64,000 bases of DNA from Chamaecyparis obtusa (taxonomy: Eukaryota; Streptophyta; Pinopsida; Cupressales; Cupressaceae): positions 248,001 to 312,000 of the forward strand of contig BSBK01001157.1 of the NCBI GenBank assembly GCA_027943335.1, read 5' to 3'. This document shows, piece by piece, positions 12,749 to 26,510 of the stretch (its first letter is position 1; the number at the start of each line of letters is the position of its first letter). The notes below the pieces were generated by a model. The model did no database searches and was not told where the DNA came from. It saw nothing but the letters and a program-made list of their open reading frames with translations. The translations under genes were made by a program, and so were the position numbers.

Positions 12749-13950
12749 TGAAATCATAATTGATTGATATTCAATATTAAACAAAGGAGAGGAATACTCC
12801 TTAGAAAAGCAATTTTAAGATCCTTTCATAATAGAAATGATCGAGAACTAAAGATAGAATAGAAAGATTCTAAACAAGAACTAACTATTAAAAGGAAAGA
12901 TCCTAATTGAATGGCCATTGTAGAAACATTACATAATTACTCTAACACCCTCCCTTAATGGCCATTCTACTAACTACCCTACAAAAGACTCTACATAATG
13001 TGCATGATATTTGACCATAAATGCATAAAAGGTTGACTCCTCTTCAGAACACTTTGTGACATGAGCCTGCTACTAAGACCCTCTTTGGTTGGACTTTTAA
13101 TCAGCCAACCGCTTTCTACAGAACTTCCTCATATGACAAGAAAAAGAACAAGTTGATTGCCTTCCAACATGATGTTGGGTAAGGAAGCGAACCCTCGCAT
13201 TATCCAAAGACATGGAAACCAAAATCAACTTCCCAAAAACTTCGATTTTTGTTGATAAAAATTTTGACAAAAATTGTCAAAATAAGCTGTTGCAAAGCAG
13301 CACCATGATTTTGTGGAAAAATCATCAAACCCTCGATGCAATGCTGACATCACACATGATTTTGTGAAAAAATCATCAAAAACTCTCACTTTGTAGAAAA
13401 AGTCTAAAAAAGCCACAATTTTGTCAACAAATTGTCAAAAAGCACCTAAAGAAAAACCACTAATTTTGTTGGACTGAAAAAATGGTCAAGAAAAGCCTCT
13501 ACTATTAAAACTCAATTTTTGTTGAAGCAAAAAACCAATCAAAAAGCCCTTGAAAATCTTTGAAAATTTCCTCACAACATGTTTAGGAAAAACCACAAAT
13601 TTTATCTATAAAAAACCTACAGAAAAACCCCACGAGTTTTTAAAAAAAAAAATAGGGCAGAAAGCTTTTAAAATCTTCCTTGAAATTTCTAGGTAATTAA
13701 ACTATGAATTTTACTAGAAAATTTTTGCAAAAAACCAACCTATGCTCCAATACTATGAAATGGTAATCGATTGATACTCAATATTAAGCAAAGGAGAATA
13801 ATACTCCTCAAATAAGCAATTACAAGATCTTTCCATAATGAAAACGATTGAGAACTAAAGATAGAATAGTAAGATTCTAAACTAGAATTACGAAAGGGAA
13901 AGATCCTAACTGAATGACCAGTATAGAAAAAATACGTAATTACTTAAAGA
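12749..13950 (-). mobile_element. TRIM-type miniature LTR element nested in the left LTR of F
   Basis: LTRs of about 200 bp lie at 12749-12947 and 13755-13950, starting TGAAATCATAATTG and TGAAATGGTAATCG. The TSD ATGAG is exact (12744-12748 and 13951-13955). A degenerate primer site (CTCCAATACTA complement) abuts the right LTR and a polypurine tract (complement of CCCTCCCTTAATGG) abuts the left, giving minus orientation. The 807-bp interior is non-coding and full of ATTTTGTcAACAAATTGTCAAAA-like and AAAAATCATCAAA repeats (13225-13740). The right LTR of F keeps the uninterrupted site at 18784-18788. Confidence 0.8.
13225..13740. repeat. dispersed ATTTTGT/AAATTGTCAAAA repeats in the TRIM interior
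   Basis: At least seven variants of a 15-25-bp phrase built from ATTTTGT, AAAAATC and GTCAAAA in a 500-bp stretch, not strictly periodic. No coding potential seen. Confidence 0.45.
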
Positions 13951-16029
13951 ATGAGTTGTTTTAACAACTTAAACAAACATAGTCACACAACCAATATAAT
14001 ATGTTATAGACAACATTTTAACAAATTATGATATACCTAACAAATAATATAACCTCCATTTGAACACTAATTCCTAAAATACTCTTTAGTGTGAATATGG
14101 GGACAAAGTACATCACATGAACTGGAAATTGTTTCGTATGCCTATGCATACTTTTAGGTCTGCATATTGGTATCTAGATCTTGTTGCACATGATCACCTA
14201 GATATGAGAGCTTATCTCTCTTTCACTCTCAGTGAACTTGTCTTCTATTGACCATTATTCCAAGAAGTCTAGCAGTCAGAGGATTTTTGTAGCTAGTTGC
14301 TCTCCTATACAACTTTTTACAATACTGACGATGTCCATATTCTCATTATATCAATCCTAACAAAGGACGAAATACTGCAAAGACTAAAACAACCTTTCTA
14401 GAGACTTTGATGAAGCGCCTTCATAAATTCTCCTCACTCACCCAGGAAACACCAAATTGAAGTCATTAGCGGATGTTTTGACTGTCAAACTTGCAAAATG
14501 TTTGTAAAACACGAGAGAACATAAACATTGCCATCCTCCATGCATAATGAGAGAACAAATCTCCTTCCAAGGTCCACATCTCCTTCGAGTGTGTCAAAAT
14601 CCCTCTTTAGTGTTGTATATGAAACCAATTCTCTTCCGAGAGTCCACATCTCCTTCAAGTTTGTTAAAAGCTCTCCTCCAATGCATTGAGAACCAAATCC
14701 TTCCTTTGCTATACAAAAGGAAAACACCAAAGTGAATACATAAAGTGCACCCATTAGTACTACTAAAAATACTAAGTACTCGTCGATACATGAAGGCACA
14801 CAGATAAGACTGGTGTGTCTCATGCAATGTATCATCTTTGAATGAGAAGCTAGCTCTAGATGACAATGGACCTCTTACCTCCAATGCCTACAACCTCCAA
14901 AAGGTTTGCCACTCAATAAATTTGTCTTTTGAGGCTCAGATCATCAATTGTCAGGAAAAATTATTGCTCCCTCCCCCTTGATTTGAACTTAAGGAGTGAC
15001 AAGTACCACTAATCATGCACTCCTTGACTTAATTGGAAGTACTAATATATTTGATTTTTACTACAAAATTTAACATTTAAGTACACCCCATTTTTAATAA
15101 AAAAATTAAATGCTTTCAAACTACCTATGCCATTAGAAAAGGTATTTGGTGGAGGTTCAATACATGAAATTTGATTTGCAAATGCTTCCTATGTCATCAT
15201 GGACATTGAATGCCTCATGAATCTTTGTATAGATATAGCTTGACAAGCCTAACGTATTGTTTAGGGATGTTGATGAACTAAATGGAATTTCACCTTTGCA
15301 TTGAATTCTCCTTGTGATTTTAAATTCTATTGCTTTTACATGCTTTCTCTAGCATGACATCACTCTCCAAAGCTTGGTGAAATTCTCCAATACTAGCAAC
15401 TTCAAATTCCAGCGTTCCAATAGTAGCACCTTTATAATTAGTAGTAGCCTCATAGCCAAGAAAATTTAAGTTCATGCTGCCACCTTTAGGTTAAGAGTAG
15501 GCATATCCAGTCTTCATGTCCCTTTGTTTAATTTTAGATACGGAAATGAATTTGTAGATTGGACATTTGAACCTCCACATTTTTCTTGAGGTATCCTCAA
15601 AAGTTGAGAGAAGGCCCTTATTTCGGGAGACCAAGTTAGAACTTGAGAGGTGTTATGGTTTTTAGGATTGTTGCAAATGTAATAGCACTATCTGATTGTA
15701 TGTATTTTCCAAATGCCACAATCTCTTGCATTTATATTGAGAATGAGCCAAGAAGAGACATGTCCCTTCATGGGACATGTCTATTCATTATTATGTAATT
15801 AATATAATGACAATTATGATTATATATATACATACATACATATATAATATTTCTTGAGTATTATATTAATTTCTCTAATATTTACATAATAATAATATTT
15901 ATATATATACATCTCATATATACTAAATATATATATATACATATCTTCACTAGTATTGACTCAATAGTGTTTATCCGACTGAAGCTACAAAACATCAACA
16001 CTCCCTCTTAGCCAAGGAAGATTAAATAC

Positions 16030-16720
16030 ATGATTAGGATCAAAAGATATCATTTACCGTGATATCAGAGATATGGTCTGACTAGGAATATCAAGTCGCA
16101 TGATATTCACCATAACTCATAGATTCATAAGAATATCATCTCATGATTTTAGGAGTAATAGCCATAGAATATCAAGTCACATGATATTCACCAGGTACTC
16201 AGAGTACTGGCCTACCAACCATCAAGTCTCATGATGTCCACCAGGTACTCAACAAATATTTTAGATATCACCTCAATAAGATATCAGAGATATGGTCTGA
16301 CCAAGAAGATCAAGTCTCATGATAGTCACCATAACTCAAAAAATACTTTAGATATCACCTCAATATGATATCAGAGATATGGTTTGACCAAGAATATCAA
16401 GTATCATGATATTCACCATAACTCAAAAATTTTCATAGGTAATGTATCTTTAATGCAAGGTATCATGTATTGTGATCTGTTTCAGCCATCACACGATGTC
16501 TATCACAATAGAAGGTCAATGGTCTATTTAAAGAACTAAATCCACCATGCAGGAAAACATCTATGGTGATCTATTTCAGCCATCACACAATGTCTATCAG
16601 AATAGATGGTCAATGGTCGATTTACGAAACTGAATCCACCATGCAGGAAATCATCTATTGTGATCTGTTTCAGCCATCACATGATGTCTATCACAATAGA
16701 AGGTCAAGTTATTGTAAGAT
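16030..16720. repeat. ATATCAAGTC-CATGATATTCACC repeat field
   Basis: Near-palindromic phrases of the form ATATCAAGTCnCATGATATTCACC recur at about 16085, 16165, 16300 and 16390, and a 70-bp block around TGATCTGTTTCAGCCATCACA recurs at 16470, 16565 and 16655. The same phrase dominates 25600-26510 in the LARD, so the two element families share interior repeats. Confidence 0.6.
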
Positions 16721-17853
16721 TGTCACCTTTCAATAACTCTTACAAATACAAGTGATAATTTTTGGAAGTCGTCACTTCCTCATGATTTACATAGGGCCCA
16801 AAAGGCATTCAAGATTCCTAGTCCTCTAACTATTATAGATTCTTGATCATTGGAGAATCCATCTCAGTATGGACTACTCCCTTTGAATCAATATGACCAA
16901 GATTATCAAAAGTTGATTTAACCATATCCTCTATCTTCTCCCTCTGAAGCTCAAGTTCTTGTATCAACCTCTTGTCTTGTTTTGAAATATCAGACTCCCT
17001 CTGCATCTGGTCTCAATCATCAATTCGTTTGCAAGCATTAAGTTCTTTCTCCCTTGAATGCAGTTTTCTTGTGCTTCCATCTTGAAGGTATCTCAGAGAG
17101 AGATTACAAATAGCTCACTAAACTATCTCGACCAAAAGTATCAATGATAGAAGCATACAAGATTTTACTAACCAATAATATAACATGAATTACAAACTTA
17201 AAAAAATTATGTGCATTAATAAAACATGGAATACTTATCTTTTATAAATTTCAAGTATTTCATTCTGTAAGGTGAGCCCATATAGAAAATATCATGCAAA
17301 TTCATAGAATGATGTCGCCGTTCTCGAACATTACCAGAATTCTTCACATGACCTATCTTGAATATCCAAAGGTTCTATACACTATGACAACCTTCAATCT
17401 TATTAGATCTCCCTTCAAGCAGTTAGGCTTTTAAAGGAGCCTCACCCTTTTACATATTTCTCATAGACCCGTACACAGTCCATTTTGAACCTGACAATTT
17501 ATCGACAATCGCTCCGGTGAGATTCTTCTAAATTTGTTTTTCACCAACATATCCAAAATTCAGCAAAATCCAACGGTGTATTTGTGAGATATGGTCTCGT
17601 ACTGAGACTATATTTTCTGAGACAGTCACACATTCACCATCAACAAACTACTCTCTTACATTTGCAACTTGGCTCTCATACCATGTTAAGGTTTTTAGGA
17701 TTGTTGCAAATGTAATAGCACTATCTGATTGTATGTATTTTCCAAATGCAACAATCTCTTGCATTTATATTGGGAATGAGCCAAGAGGAGACATGTCCCT
17801 TCATGGGACATGTCTATTTATTATTATGTAATTAATATAACGGCAATTATGAT

Positions 17854-18045
<192 letters not shown>

Positions 18046-19124
18046 TATCTCCAGTATTATATTAATTTCTTTAATATTTACATAATAATAATATTTATAT
18101 ATATATATTTAAGTATATATATACATCTCCTATATACTAAATATATATATACATATCTTCACTAGTATTGACTCATAGTGTTTATTCGACTGAAGCTACA
18201 AAACATCAACAAGAGGGAAGCATCGTTGTGCATGGTGCTTGGGGAAATAACTATATGGAGCTTTCTACTTTGTAGCCTAATTCTAATGAATAATAGAAGG
18301 AAATCGATTTCTATTATGAAGACTGGTAGTAATGACATTGTTCACCAACAAAATAACTTTTGAATACATTCCCATTACAAGAGGCACAAACTTATGAAAG
18401 TTCAAAAGATATTGCAAAGTAAGGGGATGTATCCTCTCAATGCATAACAATAGTTAAGCAACCAACAATTCTAGTGTCCAACAAATATTTGTCTCTGTAT
18501 AATTAAACACAACGAGGGGTTTTGCAATGGTGCAGCATAGTTGACTGTCAAATGGAGAAGCGCTTCAAAAGCAGCATGCACAAACCAGATCCATTCCTTT
18601 GCTCAGTGTGTTAAAACTAGGAAACTTGCAAACATGCACTATGCTTGCTCTAATACCATGAAAGTAATGAGAGGATTTTTACAAATGAATAATATTCTTT
18701 ATCTAGTTATCTCGTTCAACATGATATTACATATTTATATGTTTTTCAGATCCTATATTATAGGGAACACATCCTCTAACTATATGAGTTGTTTTTAGTT
18801 TTTAACAATTTCAATACATATTTGCACAAAGAATATATTATCCTGTATACAATATTTTAATAAACTATAACTTTACAAATAATATAATGCCCCTATGAAC
18901 GCTAATTCCTAACGTTCTTTTCCCTCACAAAGACCTTGGAAAATTAATATTATTTTTGATGTGCAAAGTCCCCCAAATCTAGGCATCCCACTTAAATCAC
19001 ATCTTAATACCTTTTCAAAAAGCTATTGCTCTAAGTTGTCCGTTTTAGTATTTCCATAGTAGACAACTTAACTGAACTAATTAAATAATTACTCAATAAA
19101 TTACCTTAGTTGTGAAGAGTATCT

Positions 19125-20221
19125 CAAAGTTCCTAGACTCGGACTCGGCAAGGCCGACTCGACTCATGACTTGTGACTCGGCAAAAAGACTCGCCAAAGA
19201 CTTGGCGAAGTGAAAAAAACCCTTGAAATTTAGAGATTTTTAAGGATTTAAAAGTTGTTTCATGCACCCATTATTGAATAAAGCTTAAAGACACAATAAC
19301 ATCATCAAATAGAAGCTAATTTGATCACATATATAAATATACATTGATCACATAAGTACAAATGCAAATTATACATTGATGACAATTAATACACTGACAT
19401 ATAACCAAGGTCCAATATTATCAAACACAACAATAGGCATTTTATGCCGACTACATCATCCCCCCAAAAGAAAAAGTCATCTTCTAGACGACAAGTATAC
19501 ATCAAGTAATATCTAGGAAGACTAATGACAAGAGTGTAGATAATGACTTGTAATACACAAACTCAAAGTTGTACTGTACTTCAAAAGTAAAATGGGGGTT
19601 TGGGGCAACACCCCCAGTGGGGTCTGGGGGCAGTGCCGCCAGTGGGGTCAAGAGGTAGAGCCCCTTGTGGGGTCGAGGTACAATGACCCTGATAGGGTAC
19701 AGGGGCAGCATCTTCAGAACCACATAAAGTCCATAGCGTGCATCATTTTCTTGAATTTTTAATATGCCAAAAACAGTACTGATAAAGCCCAAAAATGCAA
19801 TTTCCAAATCTCTTCTTGCCATATCTCTTACTCAAGAAATCAAGGAATTGCAGCTATCGTAGGAAAGGGTGGCGTTCATGTAGCTTCTATTTGATGATGT
19901 TATTGAAACTCAGTGACCCACTCGGATTCTAGTTGTGACTTTTGCATCTCAAGTTGAATGTTTTTAGGGCTGCAAGGAAGAAATAAGTCAAAAAAAAGAA
20001 GTAAACAAACTAAAGTTTTTTGTCTTTTTAATGCCCAACTTTACATTGATGCTGATTGAGTCAATTGGCTTAGACTCAACGAGTTAGGCTGTAACTTGCG
20101 ACTCAGCGAGTCACATGCCTGACTTGTCCAAGTCTGAGTCAAGGTCATTTTGAGCCGACAACCTTGACTCGTCTCGTGACTTGCTTAGACTCGGCGACTC
20201 ACGGTGAGTTTGGCAACTCTG
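19125..20221. mobile_element. non-autonomous hAT-type element, copy 3
   Basis: Ends are inverted: CAAAGTTCCTAGACTCGG at the left, CAGAGTTGCCAAACTCACC read from the right. Flanks GAGTATCT (19117-19124) and GAGTATTT (20222-20229) match at 7 of 8 positions, an 8-bp hAT-type TSD. Both arms are packed with GACTCGGC/GCCGAGTC motifs, the usual subterminal transposase-binding type. The interior has no usable frame, but contains a G-rich imperfect repeat (CCAGTGGGGTCnnGGGGCAG type, 19610-19710) and an inverted 25-bp pair (19293-19318 and 19881-19905). Confidence 0.7.
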
Positions 20222-20850
20222 GAGTATTTAGATGACATAATTATGCAATTTTGATTATACCATAGGAATAATAGGATGATGAACCGAAGCAATTGGGTGA
20301 CTTACTAAAAATAGATTGCCCTTCCAATAAGTTTGGTGAGTCCACCAAAAGTTAGAAATCACTTCTAAAAGTGTCACGATGATACACACTATCAAATGAG
20401 CTTAGTGTTAAGAACCAAAGTCATTGCTAACCAACCTTGAGCACTCTGTGAAATTTAGAGTTCTCAACTACCAAGAAACCTACGGGAAACTCAGAAATTG
20501 AGCTAAATGCTCATAAATCCATTTTGCTCAAAATTGGAACTTTACAACTACTAGCTAATCTCATAAGAATTCTAGATCCTAGACCCCAAGCATGTCAAAA
20601 TGTATAAGGTTCTTGTGTCTTTCAAGAATTAGACTTGATACTAGTTCATGTCCATGATAAATCTTAGGGGAGGTACTATGTGAGATGGACTATGGTTGTT
20701 GATCTATTGAAGAATCTTTGTACAACACATGTCAATGGAGGGGTGTGAATCCATAAGTCAACTATCCTTATGATTGGACTTGAGTATATGTTCGCATATA
20801 TAGGGAGACTCATGTCCATTAAATCCTCGGGGGCTAGTAACTTTATAAGA
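20222..20850. other. intergenic, nothing recognised
   Basis: No frame, LTR end or repeat could be supported. Confidence 0.3.
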
Positions 20851-21294
20851 ACAACCAGGCTCTAGGATATATTAATGTTTATACATAAACTCATGTCCAC
20901 TATAATGCCAGATCTACGGACGTTAATGATTTGGAACCAAAGCGCTGATTAAGTTGAGTTGAGAAAATTCTCTCATCTACAATTTTGAATAACATGTCCA
21001 CATTCAAGGAAATAGACAGCCAAAAGATTGGGTCAGATGGAGTTGGCAATGTGTCCTCTCCACTAGGCTTGAAGTCTTCAATGCCTAAAATTCCCCAAGT
21101 TTGCACATTCACCAATTTTGATTGAAGAAATATCGGGGGTAAGCCATAAAATGCCAATTGACAAATCTTGAGTGCCCCTATTGTGACCATCCATTCTTGT
21201 AGATGCTTAGTAAAATCATTAAGGTCCTTACATCTGGCATTATAGTGGACATGAGTTTATGTATAAACTTTAATATATTCTAGAGCTTGGTTGT
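20851..21294. repeat. inverted repeat with ~82-bp arms
   Basis: 20851-20932 and 21213-21294 are inverted copies (key strings TATACATAAACTCATGTCCA and CACTATAATGCCAGAT at the left, complements at the right), about 90% alike by eye, around a 280-bp centre. The centre is open on the minus strand (21190-20900) but shows no known domain. It could be a foldback/MITE-like insertion or a local inverted duplication. No TSD was found. Confidence 0.6.
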
Positions 21295-22344
21295 ACATTA
21301 ATTTGGTTATAAATTCTTAAGTTTGATGCTACTATCAACTCTGAGAACTCAAGTAAGAGTGGAAAAGGAAGAATTTCAGGCTCAACATAGAAAAGGAAAT
21401 TATTGTGGTTGTAGGACCACATTTTACTACAACATGGATACATGATCGCCGATAAGCCTTTGTCTGGGTCTCATGTTGTCTATGTTAAGTGCTGGTAAGT
21501 AATCTAGATGATTAAATAAAAAAAAGAAAAATCTTTCCAATTCATGCCAAGCCTATTGGGGTGTTACATTAACATACTTGTATTTTCTTCTGTTAGGATA
21601 TCTTTCGTTGATGCCTTTGTTCTCTACAACTTTTCACATTCTATATCTAGATTGGTTATCCTACTTCTTTGCAACGAATTCTTTTTCAAGTGTTTGCACA
21701 GCTTTTGTATGTATCTTTCTTTTGCTTGATGTAATTCTCTGACATTGGGTTTCTAATTGTGAAAGGTTGTTCTACAATAATTTTTTCACCCCTTAATTTA
21801 CAAATTTACAATTATCTGCATATTTTCATACAAAAAATCTCTTTCATCATGTTGGTAAAATGTGCAAAGACACAATGTGCTCGGAAAAGAAGTATCAATT
21901 TTCTATGCAAATCATCAGAATTGAGTACAATTGAGGGCAAATGATGCACCTTTGGTTACAAACAAATATCCCTGTTGGAAAGCGAGGATGAATAGCAATG
22001 AATTGAAGGGAGCTTGCTGATCTTCGATTCTTATCTGAGCTTGATGAGACAAAGCCACTGCTATGTGAAAATCACCGTCTTCTATCTGATATACTGATCT
22101 GATTGCTGTCACTGGTTGTGATCCTTCTTCCAAAATATGGATTTGCCTGTAGCAATGGTCCAATAGAGATATAGAAGTGTCACCCTTAGTGGAAGATGCG
22201 AATCTGGATGTCTTAGAGCAATGATCACAGAGATATCAGAATGCTGATGCCCATCCCATGAACATAGAAATGCTGATGTATGAGTGCCAATCGCAAGGTT
22301 GTCAGATTGCTGATATATGAATTGCTGATCTCAAGACGTGGGAA
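21295..22344. other. intergenic, possibly Penelope-like element remnant on the right
   Basis: 21295-21950 shows nothing recognisable. 21950-22344 leads directly into the hairpin and has short repeats of GAATGCTGATG(C/T). It may be the body of a truncated Penelope-like element, but no RT motif is visible. Confidence 0.3.
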
Positions 22345-22551
22345 CATCTGCAAATCTGTTTCTGGGTTCGATTGTGTAAATATTTTTTGCATCAACATTT
22401 TGGATCACACTCTGTGATCCATCATCAGGATGATAATGATAGAGAGCATAAGGAGTGTGATTATCATCCTGATGATGGATCATGGAATGTGAGACAAAAT
22501 GTTGATACAAAAGTATTTACACAATCGAATCCAAAAACAGCTTTGCAGATG
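22345..22551. repeat. 93-bp-arm hairpin with hammerhead-like cores (Penelope-like terminus)
   Basis: The left arm is 22345-22437, the loop 22438-22459, the right arm 22460-22551. On the minus strand of the left arm, CTGATGA (complement of 22422-22428) is followed by an 8-bp stem with a 3-nt loop (22402-22420) and then AAA; on the plus strand the right arm has CTGATGA at 22469-22475. This matches the C3-to-A9 core and stem II of a type I hammerhead ribozyme, but the expected GAAA after stem II reads AAAA. Hammerheads inside terminal repeats are a known feature of Penelope-like elements and of retrozymes. Assignment to Penelope is inference. The ribozyme, if it was one, looks inactive. Confidence 0.5.
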
Positions 22552-25500
22552 ATCTCATGGATTGTGGAAATCTACTTGCTCTTATAGATGTGAGAACATT
22601 GATTACAGCGAAGTCTGATTATAGATGCCAAAGTATAGGGAATGTTTTTCGCATCCACCGTCCTCTAATAATATTCCTTTTTTTCGCTCAAGGAAGGTTT
22701 TGTTCGCAGCAACAATGACGGTTAGATCGCAGACAATTGAAAGAACACTTAACACCAATTGCTGCCCTTGATCTCTAACAATTTGGTCTCTAAAGGAGAC
22801 TTCTCCAAATTGAATTAGGAGACTAGGGAGGGTTTTGCACCTCCAAAACTGCAAGCTTAGAAGAGCAATTCTTGTTAGTATATTTCAGATTCTACCAAGG
22901 AATGTGATCAATCTATAGAGATCAAACATAACTAAGCACAGGATGATGAAAAGTAAACTTCAATTAAGGATAGATCATACCCGGTTATGAAGTTCAGATC
23001 TGCTCTTGATGTTGTCTTTGAAACCCTTCTAGATGCAATCTGATTTAGCCCACCTAGGGCTTGACTTCTAGCTGTTCGAATGCCTTGAATTCAATCTGAA
23101 TTGGCCTTTGAGCTACACCTTGAATTAGCCCTTCAATGCACGCAGTTTTCTGTAGTTTATTCGCACTCCAAATGCTGGAGTGAAATCGCCGATTTGGAAC
23201 AGAAATAGCCACACATTCCAAAATGTATTTGCTGTCTTAAATGCTGAGGTATTTCGCCAATGTAGGGCATATTTAGAGCAATAACACTTTTGGCCTGAAT
23301 TTGCACAAACAAGAGCAGACCTCACGCCAAGGCTTGAGCTGCTATAGGAACAATTTCGCTGCCTATGAGAAGCAGATCGCAAACCAATTGGGGAGGACAA
23401 ATTCATTGATTAGAGAATGTAAGTCGAATCCAAGGAGAGAGAACACATGTTATGTTTTTGATGATTCTCTTCTTGGTTTCGATCCACATATATATGTGAC
23501 TGAATTAATTCAAGGAGGCCGACAGGTCTTACTAAATACCATAAAGCATTTATATCAAGAGGCCGACCATGGGCCCTCAATTATTTAATTCAATCAACAC
23601 TCATATATATATCGATTTAAATTGATAAACAATAAATAATAAATATAAACAATATTTATTATTATTATTTATCCTCATCGATTTATTGCCCAAGCAAGAG
23701 GATGTTTGCCGTAAAGGCCACAATATTAACACTCCCTCTTGGACTTGAGGCAAAGATCAACCCAATGATCTCCCTCTATCACCCTTGATAGAGAAGCCAA
23801 AAACATAACCAACATGAATTCCTTATCCAATGATGCCATAGATCTCTTATCTATGATAGTAGATCTCTATCTACAAGATATAATGATGTGAAGAACCCAA
23901 CTGGCTCTCTATAACGAAACTAACTCTTTCACAGTTCAATTGCACGTCTTTGGCAGAATTTTCAGATTTAACAATTGAATCACAACAAATGTTTCCTGAA
24001 TTTTTATTAAAATAACAACAGCAAATTCCAATGATACTTTCACCAATTTTAATTATCTAAATTCAGACAATTAATATTCTGAAATAACATTCACTATTTT
24101 GAATTCTTATTTCAAACAAGTTTTGTAATAATCACATGTCATTAAATTTGAATGCACCTGTACTTCTGCAAATCTTTGTAAAAATGCAATGATCTCCAAA
24201 TTGCCATAACACAGCCCAGATTTTATTATTGTTACTCTTGAATAGTCACGTGAATGCTCAGAATTCTACGTGACTGGCCTATGCTAAACGCAGACCTCTG
24301 CAACTTCAAGACGGCTCCCAAAAAACAGGCCCGTGAGCTTTAGGAAGGGCTGCCGCTGTCTGCAATTCCCTAATGCCCCTACTGTAGCTTAAATCTGCTA
24401 TTGCGTAAGGAAGGGAGTGGCTCTGAAGAACATCCGCAGGCCTTAAAAAAACAGTAACGGCTCCCAGAAATAGCCGTGTCAACAGGAAAGGAGGTGGCGA
24501 GCTTATTCACACCTCACGCAATTACCAGAATTTCTCATGCAGCACATGCGTAATTAATGCCAGGTCTCAAAACTAATTTCAAATCACACCTTGATTCACA
24601 GCTTGAAAAATAATTCGACTTCCTTGACAAATTGGATAAACTTCCACAATTTATTAACCAAAATGCTCAATGAATGATCACAACAAATTCTATCAATTTT
24701 CGGAATCCCAGCATGAAGATAATTCAAAACTTTCAGAACAAACTCCTGCCTGTAGAATAAAAACTTCATACAAATCTAGTATACCTCAGCACTGGATTCG
24801 ATTCAATATCAGAATGAGCTCTCTCCTGGAAGAAGACCAAGCTCAATAATCTCAGAAGAACTCTCTCCAAAAGCTGAAGACCGAGCTCAAACCCTAGCTT
24901 CCAAAGCCAAGCAGAATTCTCTCACAAACAAAATATCAAATAATCAATCGGTAAATGAAAGTGCTTTTTTGAGTTGTACTTGTAGCTTTTTCGGAAAAAG
25001 CACAATTTCACTTTTTTAATATAAAAATCTTTTAAATGTTAATTTCACTTTATAACAATAAAGTTCTAAAGTACTTAAGTCATTAAATTAAAATACTTTT
25101 AATTTAATAACAATATCTTTAAAAACAAAGCCACTGAATTCTGCTAACTGAAACCAACTCATTTCCGACACCAGAGCCCAAACGCCAACTGCCCTGCCGG
25201 AAATAACCCACTGCCAAAAATAGCCAGCTACTAAAAATAGACTTACTAAAAATAGTAAGTCTCTCAAACTGGAGATTCCCTGAAGCTCGATCCTGAATCA
25301 TCTGACACTCCGTGCAGACACCTTGCTAATCCTGGCCATCCCCAAAATACCACTTACTAAAAATAGTAAGTCGACCGAATTGACCCGAACGAAGAGCAAA
25401 CCTGATAAACTGAATCCCCAGACTAGAATCCCAACACTGGCTCTGACATCTGACCCCCTCTGATCGCCTGATTAGCCTGCGAGGGTTGTCAAACCAAGCT

Positions 25501-25559
25501 AATCCCGAAGTCTGAAAAATGGGGACATTGCAAATGAGAACACATATGTTCTTCATAAA

Positions 25560-26510
25560 CCATACATCTCATATTCATATGAGAAACATCATATCATATG
25601 ATGCTTACCATCCAAATGTGGATCTCCTAGATCCTTTGGTCTCCACGACCCAAGAATATGAAGTCCATGATATTCATGATAACATCAAGTCCATGATGTT
25701 TATCAACCAAAAGTGATATCAAGTCCATGATATCAGATATTTCCAAACTATTTGTGAATTTCCTAGATCCACTAGTCACCTTGACTATTTTGAATATCAA
25801 GTCCATGATATTCAAGGTAGTATCAAGTCCATGATACTTTTCGAACACAAGTTGTCATCAAATTCATGATGTTTCTATGCAATTTATGGATAACTAGATC
25901 CACGAGTCCTCTTGACTCAGCCAATAGAATATCAAGTCCATGATATTCATGGTATCATCAAGTCCATGATGTATACCATCCAATTTGTGGATAACTAAAT
26001 CCACTAAGACTCAAGAAATGTCAAGTCCATGACATCAAAACAACATCAAGTCCATGATGTTAAGAGCATTGGTCTAACGAATATCAAGTCCATGATATTC
26101 ACCAAGTGGTCGAAGTAATGGCCTATCGACATCAAGTCCATGATGTCCACCAATTACTCAGATTTGGATCCTTGATCCATGAGATATCAAATCCATGATA
26201 TCCTCGAGCATTGGTCTAACTAATATCAAGTCCACGATATTCACCAAGTGCTCAGAGCAATGGCCTCTAGACATCAAGTCCATGATGTCCACCATATGCT
26301 AAAAAAGTGGATCCTTGATCCACGAGATATCAAATCCACGATATTGTCGAGCATTGTCCTAGCGAATATCAAGTCCATGATATTCACCAAATGCTTGGAG
26401 TAATGGTCTCCCGACATCAAGTTCATGATGTCACCATATGCTCAACAATGGATCCCTGATCTAACTGAAGAATATCAAATCCATGATATTCTCCAAGTAT
26501 CCAATTCATA
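25560..26510. repeat. ATATCAAGTCCATGATATT repeat field in the LARD interior
   Basis: Over 950 bp, near-palindromes of the form ATATCAAGTCCATGATATTC and ACATCAAGTCCATGATGTCC alternate, about two dozen copies, often spaced 30-40 or 65-75 bp. The phrase CTCAGAGTAATGGCC and GATCCTTGATCCA recur with them. Each copy can pair with itself through GATATCA/TGATATC-like ends. No coding sense on either strand. Confidence 0.75.

Noticed and set aside
14485..14884. Minus-strand 116- and 96-codon open stretches in the interior of element F
   Set aside because: Overlapping frames with no domain; the repetitive phrase CTCC(T/A)TC(A/G)AGTGTGTC accounts for both.
23125..23588. Open stretches repeated at 29001-29377 as a conserved gene
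   Set aside because: They repeat only because both lie in the two LTRs of the LARD; several differences change residues without any coding pattern.
25560..26510. CRISPR-like array because of many regularly recurring near-palindromes
   Set aside because: Repeats vary, spacers are not unique or uniform, no cas genes exist, and the setting is a plant LTR element.
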